From: Rhizobiales bacterium UBA3584
GTDB lineage: Bacteria; Pseudomonadota; Alphaproteobacteria; Rhizobiales; Devosiaceae
Assembly: GCA_002375765.1 (NCBI GenBank)
Contig: DFMV01000016.1
Span: 135,002 to 199,001, forward strand
Length of the DNA: 64,000 nt
Direction: 5' to 3'
The notes under the pieces are model-generated. The model did not search any database, was not told where the DNA came from, and saw only the letters and a program-made list of their open reading frames with translations. Position 1 is the first letter of the stretch. Each line of letters opens with the position of its first letter. Shown piece by piece: positions 33,731-42,693 of this stretch. Made by a program: the position numbers and the translations under genes.

Positions 33731-33901
33731 GAGCGACAGGGCCGGTAAAGACCACGGCGCGGGCCGGTCTTAACAAAAGCGGACGCCCGTTCATACTTTG
33801 AACACCATGACAGCCAGATAATTGCCCTTGCTTGCCGCGCGTCCTATTCGCGCCGCAGCATCGGTCACAACGGGATCGAACCCGATCCCATCGAGGACAA
33901 A

Positions 33902-35116
33902 ATGAGCGAAGAATTCCATCGCATCCGCCGCCTGCCGCCTTATGTGTTCGAGCACATCAACCCGATCAAGGCCAAGGCGCGCGCCGAAGGCGTCGACGTT
34001 ATCGACCTGGGTATGGGCAATCCCGACTTGCCGACGCCAACCCATATCGTTGAAAAGCTCAAGGAAACGGTCAAAGACCCGCGCACTCACCGCTATTCGA
34101 CCTCGCGCGGCATTCCGGGTCTGCGCAAGGCCCAGGCCTCCTACTATGGGCGCCGGTTCGGCGTAAAGCTCGATCCCAACACGCAGGTCGTCGCAACGCT
34201 TGGCTCCAAGGAAGGCTTTGCCAACATGGCCCAGGCGATCACCGCCCCGGGCGATGTCGTGCTGGTGCCTAATCCGACCTATCCCATCCACTCGTTCGGC
34301 TTCATCATGTCGGGCGGGGTCGTGCGGTCAATGCCTGCCGACCCTAACGAGGATTTCATGCGCTCGCTCGACAGGGCCGTGCGTCATTCGATCCCCAAAC
34401 CGATCGCGCTGATTCTCAACTACCCGGCCAACCCCACGGCCTATGTCGCCTCGTTCGATTTCTACAAGGAAGTGGTGGAGTACTGCCGCAAGAACGAGAT
34501 TTTTATCCTCTCCGATCTTGCTTATTCTGAGATATATTTCGAGGACGAGCCGCCCCATTCGGTGCTCGAAGTGCCCGGCGCCATGGATGTGACCGTCGAG
34601 TTCACGTCCATGTCGAAAACCTTCTCCATGCCCGGCTGGCGCATGGGTTTTGCCGTGGGCAATGAGCGGCTGATCGCGGCATTGGCCCGAGTCAAATCCT
34701 ATCTCGATTATGGTGCGTTCACACCCATCCAGGTCGCCGCGGCATCGGCGCTCAACGGCGATGATTCCTGTATCGAGGAGGTGCGTAGCATCTACCGTCA
34801 TCGCCGCGACGTCATGGTCGAAAGCTTCGGCCGCGCCGGCTGGCATATCCCCAGCCCAGCAGCAACCATGTTTGCCTGGGCTCCGATCCCTGATCAGTTT
34901 GCCGATCTGGGCAGCCTCGAATTTGCCAAGTTGCTGATCCGCGAGACCGGGGTTGCCGTCGCGCCCGGCGTGGGTTTTGGCGAGTATGGCGATCAGTACG
35001 TGCGGCTGGCCTTCGTGGAAAACGAGCAGCGTATCCGTCAGGCGGCCCGCGCCATCAAGAAGTTCCTCGGCGGCTCGGCCAGCAACGGCAACGTTGTTCC
35101 CCTCGCCAAAATCTGA
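33902..35116 (+). CDS. alaC: PLP-dependent aminotransferase (AlaC type)
   Basis: A 404-residue class I/II aminotransferase, fold type I. It has 'DLGMGNPDLPTPTHIV' at the N-terminus, 'GSKEGFANM', 'NYPANPTAYVAS' (binding PLP through N and P), and the Schiff-base lysine in 'TSMSKTFSMPGWRMGF'. Closest in pattern to the glutamate-pyruvate / LL-diaminopimelate-like group often found upstream of hom in Hyphomicrobiales. An alanine transaminase role is inferred from the family; a DAP-related role cannot be excluded. Confidence 0.85.
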   Translation: MSEEFHRIRRLPPYVFEHINPIKAKARAEGVDVIDLGMGNPDLPTPTHIVEKLKETVKDPRTHRYSTSRGIPGLRKAQASYYGRRFGVKLDPNTQVVATLGSKEGFANMAQAITAPGDVVLVPNPTYPIHSFGFIMSGGVVRSMPADPNEDFMRSLDRAVRHSIPKPIALILNYPANPTAYVASFDFYKEVVEYCRKNEIFILSDLAYSEIYFEDEPPHSVLEVPGAMDVTVEFTSMSKTFSMPGWRMGFAVGNERLIAALARVKSYLDYGAFTPIQVAAASALNGDDSCIEEVRSIYRHRRDVMVESFGRAGWHIPSPAATMFAWAPIPDQFADLGSLEFAKLLIRETGVAVAPGVGFGEYGDQYVRLAFVENEQRIRQAARAIKKFLGGSASNGNVVPLAKI

Positions 35117-35194
35117 CGTTTGACCCTTACAAGGGTTGACGTGTAGGCAAATTCCTATTCATGGTCGCGCGCAATTTCAAAACTGCGTGCGATC

Positions 35195-36709
35195 ATGAAT
35201 GATATAGACAGCTTCAAGGCATCCATCGAGACCTTCATCTCCGAACGCGACTGGACACCCACGCGCTTCGGCCGCGAGATAGCCGGCGATCCGCTTTTTG
35301 TCTTCGACCTGCGCGAAGGTCGAGAACCGCGCAGCGAAACCCGTCAACGCATCACTCGTGCCATGCAAGCTTATGCCAGCGGTGAGGGCGAGGAGATGCG
35401 CCCGCTACGCATAGGCATCGCCGGCTTGGGCACGGTTGGCGCCGCGCTCATTAGCATCCTCACCGAAGATGGCGATGCCATCACCCGCAAGCTGGGCCGC
35501 AGGATCGTTGTTTCCGCCGTTTCGGCTCGGTCCCGTTCGCGAGACAGGGGAGTCGATATCTCTCCCTTTAAGTGGTTCGACGACCCTGTGGCGCTGGCCC
35601 GTTCGGGTGAAATCGATCTTTATGTCGAACTCATTGGCGGCGAGGACGGTCCTGCCCTCGCTTCGGTCACCGCGGCGCTCGAAAATGGCTGCCCGGTCGT
35701 GACGGCCAATAAGGCATTGCTGGCGCGCCACGGCGTGACACTCGCCGCTGCTGCCGAGGCTGCTCACGCGCAACTGGGCTTTGAGGCCGCTGTCGCCGGC
35801 GGCATCCCGGTCATTAAGACGCTGCGCGAAGGGCTTGGCTCTGCCGCCATCACCCGCGTCTATGGCATCATGAACGGCACCTGCAATTACATCCTCACCC
35901 GCATGGGCAATGAGGGAATCGGCTTTGAAGAGTGCCTCAAAGACGCGCAGGCGCTTGGCTATGCCGAGGCCGACCCGACATTCGACGTTGAAGGATTCGA
36001 TACCGCGCATAAGCTTGCGATCCTCGCAAGTCTCTGCTTTGAAACTGAAATTGCCGCCGATCAGGTGTTTGTTGAAGGTATTTCGCGCATAACGCAGGCT
36101 GACATAAAAGTTGCTGCAGATCTCGGATACAAGATCAAGCTGCTGGGCATGGCCCGCAAGGTCGAAAGCGGAATCGAACAGCGCGTGCATCCAACGCTTG
36201 TCAGAAAATCGAGCGCCATAGCAGGCGTCGACGGTGTCCTCAACGCCGTGGCGCTGGAGACCAACCATGTGCAGGAACTGCTTTTGGCCGGGCCGGGTGC
36301 CGGGGGGGAGGCGACAGCGGCATCGGTCCTCTCCGACATCCTCGATATCGCTCGCGGCACCCAGGTGCCGCCGCTGGGCGTGCCCAGTTCCGAACTCAAG
36401 CCCTGTGAACGCGCGCCCATGCGCATTCATGAAGGCGGTTATTATATCAGGCTCAACGCAAGGGATGTGCCCGGGGCGCTAGCTGCCATTGCCACTCGAA
36501 TGGGCGAGGGTAACATCTCGCTCGAAAGTGTTATTCAGCGTCCTGATTTGCGGGCCAGCGAGCCCGGCGTCGAGGAAGAAACCTCTCGCACGGTGGTGCT
36601 CATCACCCACGAAACGATTGAAAGTGCTGTGCGCGAAGCGCTTGAACGGATTGCCAAGGACGGGTTTATCGTGGGACAGCCTCAATTGATACGCATCGAG
36701 GAGTTCTGA
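35195..36709 (+). CDS. hom: Homoserine dehydrogenase with N-terminal HTH-like extension
   Basis: Converts aspartate semialdehyde to homoserine (threonine/methionine pathway). From residue 68 on it is a normal 437-residue enzyme: 'IGIAGLGTVGAALIS' (NAD binding), 'ELIGGEDGP', 'TANKALLARHG', 'ADPTFDVEGFDTAHKLAILA' and a C-terminal ACT domain ('YYIRLNARDVPGALAAIATR'). In front, in the same frame with no stop, lies a 67-residue segment ('RDWTPTRFGREIAGDPLFVF') like small stand-alone alphaproteobacterial helix-turn-helix proteins. ATG 35396, preceded by GAGGGCGAGGAG, may be the enzyme's own start, so two products or a fusion are possible. Confidence 0.92.
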   Translation: MNDIDSFKASIETFISERDWTPTRFGREIAGDPLFVFDLREGREPRSETRQRITRAMQAYASGEGEEMRPLRIGIAGLGTVGAALISILTEDGDAITRKLGRRIVVSAVSARSRSRDRGVDISPFKWFDDPVALARSGEIDLYVELIGGEDGPALASVTAALENGCPVVTANKALLARHGVTLAAAAEAAHAQLGFEAAVAGGIPVIKTLREGLGSAAITRVYGIMNGTCNYILTRMGNEGIGFEECLKDAQALGYAEADPTFDVEGFDTAHKLAILASLCFETEIAADQVFVEGISRITQADIKVAADLGYKIKLLGMARKVESGIEQRVHPTLVRKSSAIAGVDGVLNAVALETNHVQELLLAGPGAGGEATAASVLSDILDIARGTQVPPLGVPSSELKPCERAPMRIHEGGYYIRLNARDVPGALAAIATRMGEGNISLESVIQRPDLRASEPGVEEETSRTVVLITHETIESAVREALERIAKDGFIVGQPQLIRIEEF

Positions 36710-36712
36710 CCT

Positions 36713-37684
36713 GTGGCCAAACCCGTGCCAGCCCCGACAAAGGTCGACGGCAATCTCACCCTTGAGATCGCCCGCATCACGGAGCGCGCCGCCATCGCGG
36801 CGGCGGGCTGGCGCGGGCGAGGTGATGAAATGCGCGCCGATCAGGCCGCGGTCGAAGCCATGCACCTGGCGCTCAGCTACATCGACATTGCCGGGACAAT
36901 CGTAATTGGAGAGGGCAGAAACGTTCCCCTGCTTGGCTTCGAAGAGGCCGTTGGCACTGGCAAGGGCCCCGAAATCGAAGTCGCCGTCGACCCGCTCGAG
37001 GGCGTAACCGGGTGTGCCAAGAATCTCTCCGACTCTCTGTCCGTCATGGCATTTGCCGAGCGCGGTGCCCTGTTGCGGGTGCCCGACGCCTATATGGAAA
37101 AGATTGCCATTGGGCCGGGCTATCCTGAAGGTATTGTCGATCTTGATAAAACAGCGACCGAAAACGTCGCCGCATTGGCCGAGGCCAAAGGCGTCGCCAC
37201 GTCCGACATTGTCACCTGCGTGCTCGATCGGCCCCGCCATGCCGCGCTGATTGCCGAATTGCGTGACGTCGGTGTAGCCGTCAAACTGCTTCCAGACGGG
37301 GACATTGCAGCAGTTATTCACGCCGCCAACAGCGACGACACAGGTATAGACATCTACCTGGGTTCCGGTGGGGCCCATGAAGGCATTTTGGCCGCTGCGG
37401 CCATGCGGTGCATGGGCGGTCAGATGCAAGGGCGCCTGATTCTCGATACGCCCGACAAGCGCGCCCAAGCCCGCGAGATGGGCCATTCCGACCCCACGGT
37501 CAAGTTTTCGGCGCTGGATATGGCGAAAGGGGACGTGCTCTTTGCCGCCACCGGTGTTACCGATGGCAGCCTGCTTCGAGGCGTAAAGCTCATGCCGCGC
37601 AAGATCGTCACGTCAAGCGTGGTAATGCGTTCCTGGTCCCACACCATCCGTTGGATCACGGCTGAACATGGGCGCTTAAGCTAG
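36713..37684 (+). CDS. glpX: Fructose-1,6-bisphosphatase class II
   Basis: A 323-residue metal-dependent sugar phosphatase of gluconeogenesis, starting at GTG three bases after the hom stop. Conserved GlpX segments: 'AAIAAAGWRGRGDEMRADQA', 'IVIGEGRNVPLLGFEEAVGT', 'DPLEGVTGCAKN' (the DPxEGT/V metal site) and 'YLGSGGAHEGILAAAAMRCM'. The hom-glpX-recJ order is typical of Hyphomicrobiales. Confidence 0.93.
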   Translation: MAKPVPAPTKVDGNLTLEIARITERAAIAAAGWRGRGDEMRADQAAVEAMHLALSYIDIAGTIVIGEGRNVPLLGFEEAVGTGKGPEIEVAVDPLEGVTGCAKNLSDSLSVMAFAERGALLRVPDAYMEKIAIGPGYPEGIVDLDKTATENVAALAEAKGVATSDIVTCVLDRPRHAALIAELRDVGVAVKLLPDGDIAAVIHAANSDDTGIDIYLGSGGAHEGILAAAAMRCMGGQMQGRLILDTPDKRAQAREMGHSDPTVKFSALDMAKGDVLFAATGVTDGSLLRGVKLMPRKIVTSSVVMRSWSHTIRWITAEHGRLS

Positions 37685-37687
37685 GCG

Positions 37688-38224
37688 CTATTCTTCCAGC
37701 CCTAACGCCTGGCGGGTCCGCTCTTCCGCGGTGTCACCGGCCGCAACCACCTCGGAGGCTGATTGTCCAAGCGCACGGGCTGCCTCTTCGGCGGCGTTCC
37801 GGACATTGGCGACGATCTCCCGTTTTTGTTCGTCGGTCATGTTCTCGTCGCGCACTTCGGCAGCATTGGCTACCAGCGTATCGATCTGGACCTCTATGGC
37901 GTCAGCGGTCGATGTCATCTGCTCGCTGAGGGCGCTCATCGCGTCATCGCCCATTTCAACAAGGTTGTCACCCGCCTCTTGGGTGTCCGTCATAATCGAC
38001 TCAAAAGTCTGCTGCGCCTCTTGTTCGATTTCCTCGCGGCGCTGCTGCATTTCTTCGGGCGACATGACGTCAGCCGGAGCTTCCGATTCCTCGATCGGCT
38101 CAGCAAATGCTTCGGGACTGCCCGCATCGGGGTCGGGTGTTTCAGGCGCCTCAGAGCGATTTTCGCAGGCCGCCAGCGACAGGGCGGAAATCAATACAAT
38201 CGGCAGAATGAGATTAGTGTTCAT
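37688..38224 (-). CDS. Acidic coiled-coil lipoprotein
   Basis: A 178-residue protein with signal peptide and lipobox 'LSLAAC' (Cys about residue 18), then a Pro/Glu-rich acidic linker and long helices rich in Glu, Gln and Ala ('MQQRREEIEQEAQQTFESIM'), likely a coiled coil in the periplasm. ATG 38224 is chosen because it places the signal peptide first and GAGGG precedes it; the frame is open further upstream. Function unknown. Lies antisense between glpX and recJ. Confidence 0.75.
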   Translation of the reverse strand: MNTNLILPIVLISALSLAACENRSEAPETPDPDAGSPEAFAEPIEESEAPADVMSPEEMQQRREEIEQEAQQTFESIMTDTQEAGDNLVEMGDDAMSALSEQMTSTADAIEVQIDTLVANAAEVRDENMTDEQKREIVANVRNAAEEAARALGQSASEVVAAGDTAEERTRQALGLEE

Positions 38225-38403
38225 CGGCAATCCCTCGAAAGAACCATTAATGAGGTTGTCGGCAACCGTCGTCGAGAAAAACGGCGATAAGGGGGTGGAT
38301 GTTCCCTTGCTGAGCCCGCATGTCGCATCGCAAAAGGAAATTCCGTGCAAAAGACAGGACTTCGGACTATCGATCGAGCATGTCCACCGTCTATAGATAG
38401 CCC

Positions 38404-40194
38404 ATGAAGCCAGAGCCCCAAGCCTTTCTCAACGTTGAAAGATCGGTCTGTGGAAAGCGCTGGATCGATCGGCTCGACCTCGCTGCAAGCCGCATGGCCG
38501 GTGCAATAGCCCAGCAAACCGAACTGCCCGAAATTCTCGCCCGCATCGTAGCGGCGCGCGGCGTCGCTGTAGAGGATGCGCAGACCTTTATCGCGCCGAC
38601 CATTCGCGAATTGATGCCCGATCCTTCCACGCTCGCCGGCATGGACCCGTTGGCCGAGCGCCTGGCCCAAGCCATTGCCACCAACGAGTCCATTGGGCTG
38701 TTCGGCGATTATGACGTGGATGGCGCCAGCGCCGTGGCGCTTATGGTCCGTTATATGCGCCATTTCGGCCTCAATCCTCCTACGCATATCCCCGACCGCA
38801 TATTCGAAGGCTACGGGCCAAACAATGCGGCCATGGAAAGCCTTATTGAACAGGGCGTCTCGCTGATCGTGACCCTCGATTGCGGCACTGCCAGCCACGG
38901 CCCCATCGCGCATGCAAAGGCGCTTGGTGCTGATGTCCTGGTCATTGATCACCACCTTGCACCCGACACGCTTCCCGACGCGAACGCGCTGGTCAATCCC
39001 AACCGGCGCGACGACATTTCCGGGTTGGGATATCTTTGCGCCACCGGCGTCGCCTTCATGGTTCTCGTCGCCGCCAATCGGATTTTGCGTGGACAGGGCC
39101 GGACGGACCTTCCCGACTTGATGGTGTGGCTCGACCTGGTTGCTCTGGCCACTATATGCGACGTCGTTCCGCTCAAGGGGCTCAACCGGGCGTTCGTTCT
39201 ACGCGGCCTCGATGTCATGCGGGCCGGCAAGAATGTCGGCCTCGCCAGCCTCGCTATTGCAGCCCGCGTCTCGGGCCCAGCCAATGCCTACCACATGGGC
39301 TTTCTGCTCGGGCCGCGCATCAATGCAGGCGGGCGCATCGGTGATGCCGGACTCGGCGCCCGTCTATTATCGACAGACGACGAATACGAAGCACTGGCTT
39401 TGGCCCAGCGCCTCGATGAGCTCAACGGCGAACGACAGCGCATCGAGGTCGCTGCCGTCGAGCAGGCCATGGCCGCTGCCGAGATGGAAATCGGAGACGG
39501 CCCAGGACCTTCCGTACTGGTGACCGGCTCTTCAGACTGGCACCAGGGTATCGTCGGGCTGGTCGCCGCACGGCTCAAGGAACGTTTCGGGCGCCCAGCC
39601 TTCGCCATTGCTCTTGGAGCGGATGGTGGGGGAACGGGCTCGGGTCGTTCCATCCCCAAAGTCGATCTTGGTGCTGCGGTCGTTGACGCTGTGCGTGGCG
39701 GCATTATCGCCAAGGGAGGCGGCCACGCCATGGCCGCCGGAGTAACATTGGCGCCGGGCCAGCTTGGACCATTCAGACAGTACCTCAATGACACCCTGAC
39801 CGACGATGTTCTAGCGGCCCGCTCCGAAGACGGGCTCAAGATCGACGCTGCCCTTACAGCCCGCGGCGCCAATCCCGATTTCATTCATCAGATCGAACGG
39901 GCAGGGCCGTTTGGTGCCGGAAACCCCACACCCGTTTTCGCGCTCCCTGCCCACCAGATCCGGTTTGCAGATGTCGTCGGGGCCGGCGGACATGTGCGCT
40001 GCACAGTGAGTTCGAGCGATGGCGCCAACCTCAAGGCCATAGCCTTTCGCGCCGCGGGCACGCCTTTGGGAGAAGCGTTGCTAAAGGCGCGGGATGGCCA
40101 GCGTCTGCATGTGGCGGGGTCACTCAATCTTGATCATTGGCAGGGCCGCGAAACTGTTCAGCTCCGGATTATCGATGCTGCAACACCGGGTTAG
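38404..40194 (+). CDS. recJ: Single-stranded-DNA exonuclease RecJ
   Basis: A 596-residue 5'-3' exonuclease for recombination and mismatch repair, a DHH-family metal enzyme. Visible: 'LFGDYDVDGASAVALM' (motif I), 'VTLDCGTAS' (II), 'LVIDHHLAPD' (III, DHH), 'RINAGGRIGDAGL', and the DHHA1 motif 'IAKGGGHAMAAGVTL'. Length is normal for alphaproteobacteria. Confidence 0.95.
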   Translation: MKPEPQAFLNVERSVCGKRWIDRLDLAASRMAGAIAQQTELPEILARIVAARGVAVEDAQTFIAPTIRELMPDPSTLAGMDPLAERLAQAIATNESIGLFGDYDVDGASAVALMVRYMRHFGLNPPTHIPDRIFEGYGPNNAAMESLIEQGVSLIVTLDCGTASHGPIAHAKALGADVLVIDHHLAPDTLPDANALVNPNRRDDISGLGYLCATGVAFMVLVAANRILRGQGRTDLPDLMVWLDLVALATICDVVPLKGLNRAFVLRGLDVMRAGKNVGLASLAIAARVSGPANAYHMGFLLGPRINAGGRIGDAGLGARLLSTDDEYEALALAQRLDELNGERQRIEVAAVEQAMAAAEMEIGDGPGPSVLVTGSSDWHQGIVGLVAARLKERFGRPAFAIALGADGGGTGSGRSIPKVDLGAAVVDAVRGGIIAKGGGHAMAAGVTLAPGQLGPFRQYLNDTLTDDVLAARSEDGLKIDAALTARGANPDFIHQIERAGPFGAGNPTPVFALPAHQIRFADVVGAGGHVRCTVSSSDGANLKAIAFRAAGTPLGEALLKARDGQRLHVAGSLNLDHWQGRETVQLRIIDAATPG

Positions 40195-40318
40195 CTGGTC
40201 TTGCATCGTCGTGCACGGGCGTTAAGATCGTGGGTGAGGGCACCAATCTGAAACCGCCGTGGGTTCGTATCCGTACGTGTCACAGCAGCATAGGTTGTCC
40301 GCGGTAGGGGACGAAGTC

Positions 40319-41551
40319 ATGAGTCAGGTCACATTCGATCGTGAGCAAACACGCCCAGGATGGGGAACACGCATCAAGTCTGTCCTTCTGGAAAAGGCTG
40401 GCGCCGCGCTTGTGGGTATCCCGCACAAGGGCGCTTTGACGGTGACCTTTCCCAGCGGGCGCTGCCGGACCCTTGGCGACGCCGCTACAGGCGAACATGC
40501 ATTTCTCAAGCTCAACAACTTCAAGGTGCTGCGGGCGGCCATGCGCCGCGGCACATTGGGCTTTGCAGAAGCCTATATGCGCGGCGACATCGAGATTAAG
40601 GATCTTACGGCTCTGTTCCGGTTTTTCCTTCAGAACCGGGATATTTTCGACAATGCCAATCCGGGCATTTTCCGGCGCGCCGCGCAGGACCTCGCTTATC
40701 ACATGTCTCGGCCCAATACCCGCGAGGGGAGCCAGAAAAACATCGCTGAGCACTATGATCTCGGCAACGATTTTTACGCCGAATGGCTCGACCCTTCCAT
40801 GACCTATTCTTCGGCCTATTTCGCGGGTCAGGATATCTCGCTCGAGGAAGCTCAGCGCGCCAAATATCAGCGCATCATGGTCATGGCCGGCATCCAATCG
40901 GGTCATCATGTTCTCGAGATCGGCTGCGGCTGGGGTGGATTCGCGGAAACCGCGGCGCGGGCCGGCGCGCATTTGCGCGGCATCACACTGTCGAAAGAAC
41001 AGCTCAAATATGGCGTCGAACGCCTCGAAAATGCGGGGCTTTCCGATTTTGGTACCCTGGTTTTCGAAGATTATCGCGACACAAAGGGGGCCTTCGACCA
41101 CGTCGCCTCGATCGAAATGATTGAAGCTGTTGGAGAGGAGCACTGGCCCGATTATTTCAAGACCGTCCACGACAGACTCAAGCCGGGCGGGACCGCTGCA
41201 ATTCAGGCCATTACAATCGCCGAACGAGACTTTGAAATCTATAAGGCCTATCCCGATTTCATCCAGCGCTACATTTTCCCCGGCGGCATGCTGCTAACCA
41301 AGACAGTGATGAAGGAGGCCGCGGCCAAGGTTGGGCTGGTCCTCGAGGCGACCGACTGTTTCCGGCTCGATTACGCCCGTACCTTGCGTGCCTGGAGCAA
41401 GCGATTTATCGAGCGCTGGGATACAATTGCCAAGCTGGGCTATGACGAGGCCTTCAAGCGCAAATGGCTCTACTATCTGGCTTATTGCGAGGCGGGCTTC
41501 ACCGAAGGCACCATCGACGTTGGCATTTACCAGTATAAACGCCCGCAATAG
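40319..41551 (+). CDS. cfa: Cyclopropane-fatty-acyl-phospholipid synthase
   Basis: A 410-residue SAM-dependent enzyme that adds a methylene bridge across cis double bonds of membrane phospholipids, usually in stationary phase or acid stress. SAM site 'VLEIGCGWGGFAETAARAGA', 'YDLGNDFYAEWLDPSMTYSS', 'YIFPGGMLL' and 'YCEAGF' are characteristic. ATG 40319 (after GGGGACGAAG) fits the family; the open frame to 40259 is not conserved-looking. Confidence 0.92.
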   Translation: MSQVTFDREQTRPGWGTRIKSVLLEKAGAALVGIPHKGALTVTFPSGRCRTLGDAATGEHAFLKLNNFKVLRAAMRRGTLGFAEAYMRGDIEIKDLTALFRFFLQNRDIFDNANPGIFRRAAQDLAYHMSRPNTREGSQKNIAEHYDLGNDFYAEWLDPSMTYSSAYFAGQDISLEEAQRAKYQRIMVMAGIQSGHHVLEIGCGWGGFAETAARAGAHLRGITLSKEQLKYGVERLENAGLSDFGTLVFEDYRDTKGAFDHVASIEMIEAVGEEHWPDYFKTVHDRLKPGGTAAIQAITIAERDFEIYKAYPDFIQRYIFPGGMLLTKTVMKEAAAKVGLVLEATDCFRLDYARTLRAWSKRFIERWDTIAKLGYDEAFKRKWLYYLAYCEAGFTEGTIDVGIYQYKRPQ

Positions 41552-41574
41552 CGGGGCGCTGGCGCGCATTTAAC

Positions 41575-41603
41575 TTGACTGGGAAAATCATAAAATATAG
41601 CTA
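41575..41603 (+). promoter_or_regulatory. Promoter with IRO-like (RirA) operator of the iron operon
   Basis: TTGACT (41575-41580) and an A/T-rich -10 (TATAGC 41596-41601, or TAGCTA 41598-41603) form a promoter. Overlapping the -35 is TGA, nine bases, TCA (41576-41590), the consensus of the iron-responsive operator bound by RirA in Hyphomicrobiales. Position and downstream genes fit repression under iron sufficiency. Confidence 0.65.
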
Positions 41604-41643
41604 GGCCCAATCCCGCTGACCACCGCTGGAGCGATTGGCGCCC

Positions 41644-42693
41644 GTGACTGCTATAGCCGAACAAGCCAAGGCCGCGAGCCGGCCCGGCGTTGCCGCAAAC
41701 GACGCGCGGCGCCTGACCGGTCTTCTGATCTGTCTTGCGGTGCTGGTTGGTGCAGTATTGGGCAGCATCACCATCGGCTCGCGTGATATTCCGTTGCTGA
41801 CGGTCCTCGATGCCCTTTTCGCCTATGACGACTCCAACGACCACGCCATTGTTCAGAGCCTTCGGCTGCCCCGTACCGTGCTCGGACTGCTGGTCGGCGC
41901 AGCTTTGGGGATTTCCGGTGCGCTGATTCAGGCCTTAACTCGCAATCCCCTGGCCGATCCCGGCATTCTCGGGGTCAATGCGGGTGCGAGCTTTTTTGTT
42001 TTGATTGCCGTGGGCTATTTCGGCATGACGTCGCTGCAGTCCTTTATCTGGTTTGCATTTCTTGGCGCTATCCTCACCACGGTCATGGTCTATATTGTGG
42101 GCTCGTCGGGACGAAACGGCGCCACGCCCGTAACGCTGACGCTGGCCGGCGTTGCAGTCGGGGCAATCCTTGGCGGCGTTTCCACGGCCCTGACGCTGCT
42201 CAATCCGACAGCGTTCGACCGCATGCGCTTCTGGGCCGCCGGAGCGCTGAGCGGCGGCACATACGAGGCAGTCACGACGGTGGCGCCCTTCATAATCGTG
42301 GGCCTGTTGCTCGCAGCCGTTATGGCGCGCCCTCTCAATGCGGTGGCGCTGGGTGACGATCTGGCCAAGTCTCTGGGTGCCAACATCGTGCGAGTTCGTA
42401 CGGTGGTCGTGGTCGCGGTCACTCTGCTTGCGGGCGGCGCGACAGCCGCAGTGGGCCCGATCGGGTTTGTCGGACTGATGGTGCCGCACGTCGCGCGCTG
42501 GATCGTCGGACCCGATCAACGCTGGATCATGGCATATACGGTAGTTCTCGCCCCGGTGCTGCTTTTGGTATCGGACATCATCGGACGCATCGTCATGCGT
42601 CCCGGCGAAATCCAGGTCGCCATCGTCACCGCCTTCATCGGTGCACCTGTGCTGATCCTTCTGGCCCGCAGGCGCAGGGTAAGCGGACTATGA
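41644..42693 (+). CDS. Iron-siderophore ABC permease 1 (FecCD type)
   Basis: A permease of about 349 residues with nine to ten helices and the FecCD signatures 'LRLPRTVLGLLVGAALGISG' and 'QALTRNPLADPGILGVNAGA' in the first half and 'VGPIGFVGLMVPHVARWIVG' (the ATPase-contact loop) in the second. The start is uncertain: GTG 41644 has its GGAG somewhat far, TTG 41635 has it very near. Stop overlaps the next start (ATGA). First gene of the operon. Confidence 0.9.
   Translation: MTAIAEQAKAASRPGVAANDARRLTGLLICLAVLVGAVLGSITIGSRDIPLLTVLDALFAYDDSNDHAIVQSLRLPRTVLGLLVGAALGISGALIQALTRNPLADPGILGVNAGASFFVLIAVGYFGMTSLQSFIWFAFLGAILTTVMVYIVGSSGRNGATPVTLTLAGVAVGAILGGVSTALTLLNPTAFDRMRFWAAGALSGGTYEAVTTVAPFIIVGLLLAAVMARPLNAVALGDDLAKSLGANIVRVRTVVVVAVTLLAGGATAAVGPIGFVGLMVPHVARWIVGPDQRWIMAYTVVLAPVLLLVSDIIGRIVMRPGEIQVAIVTAFIGAPVLILLARRRRVSGL

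Noticed and set aside
33731..33901. Possible hairpin after argC (AAGACC ... GGTCTT)
   Set aside because: The stem is only six pairs with no T run on either strand, so it is not counted as a terminator; the interval holds no gene.
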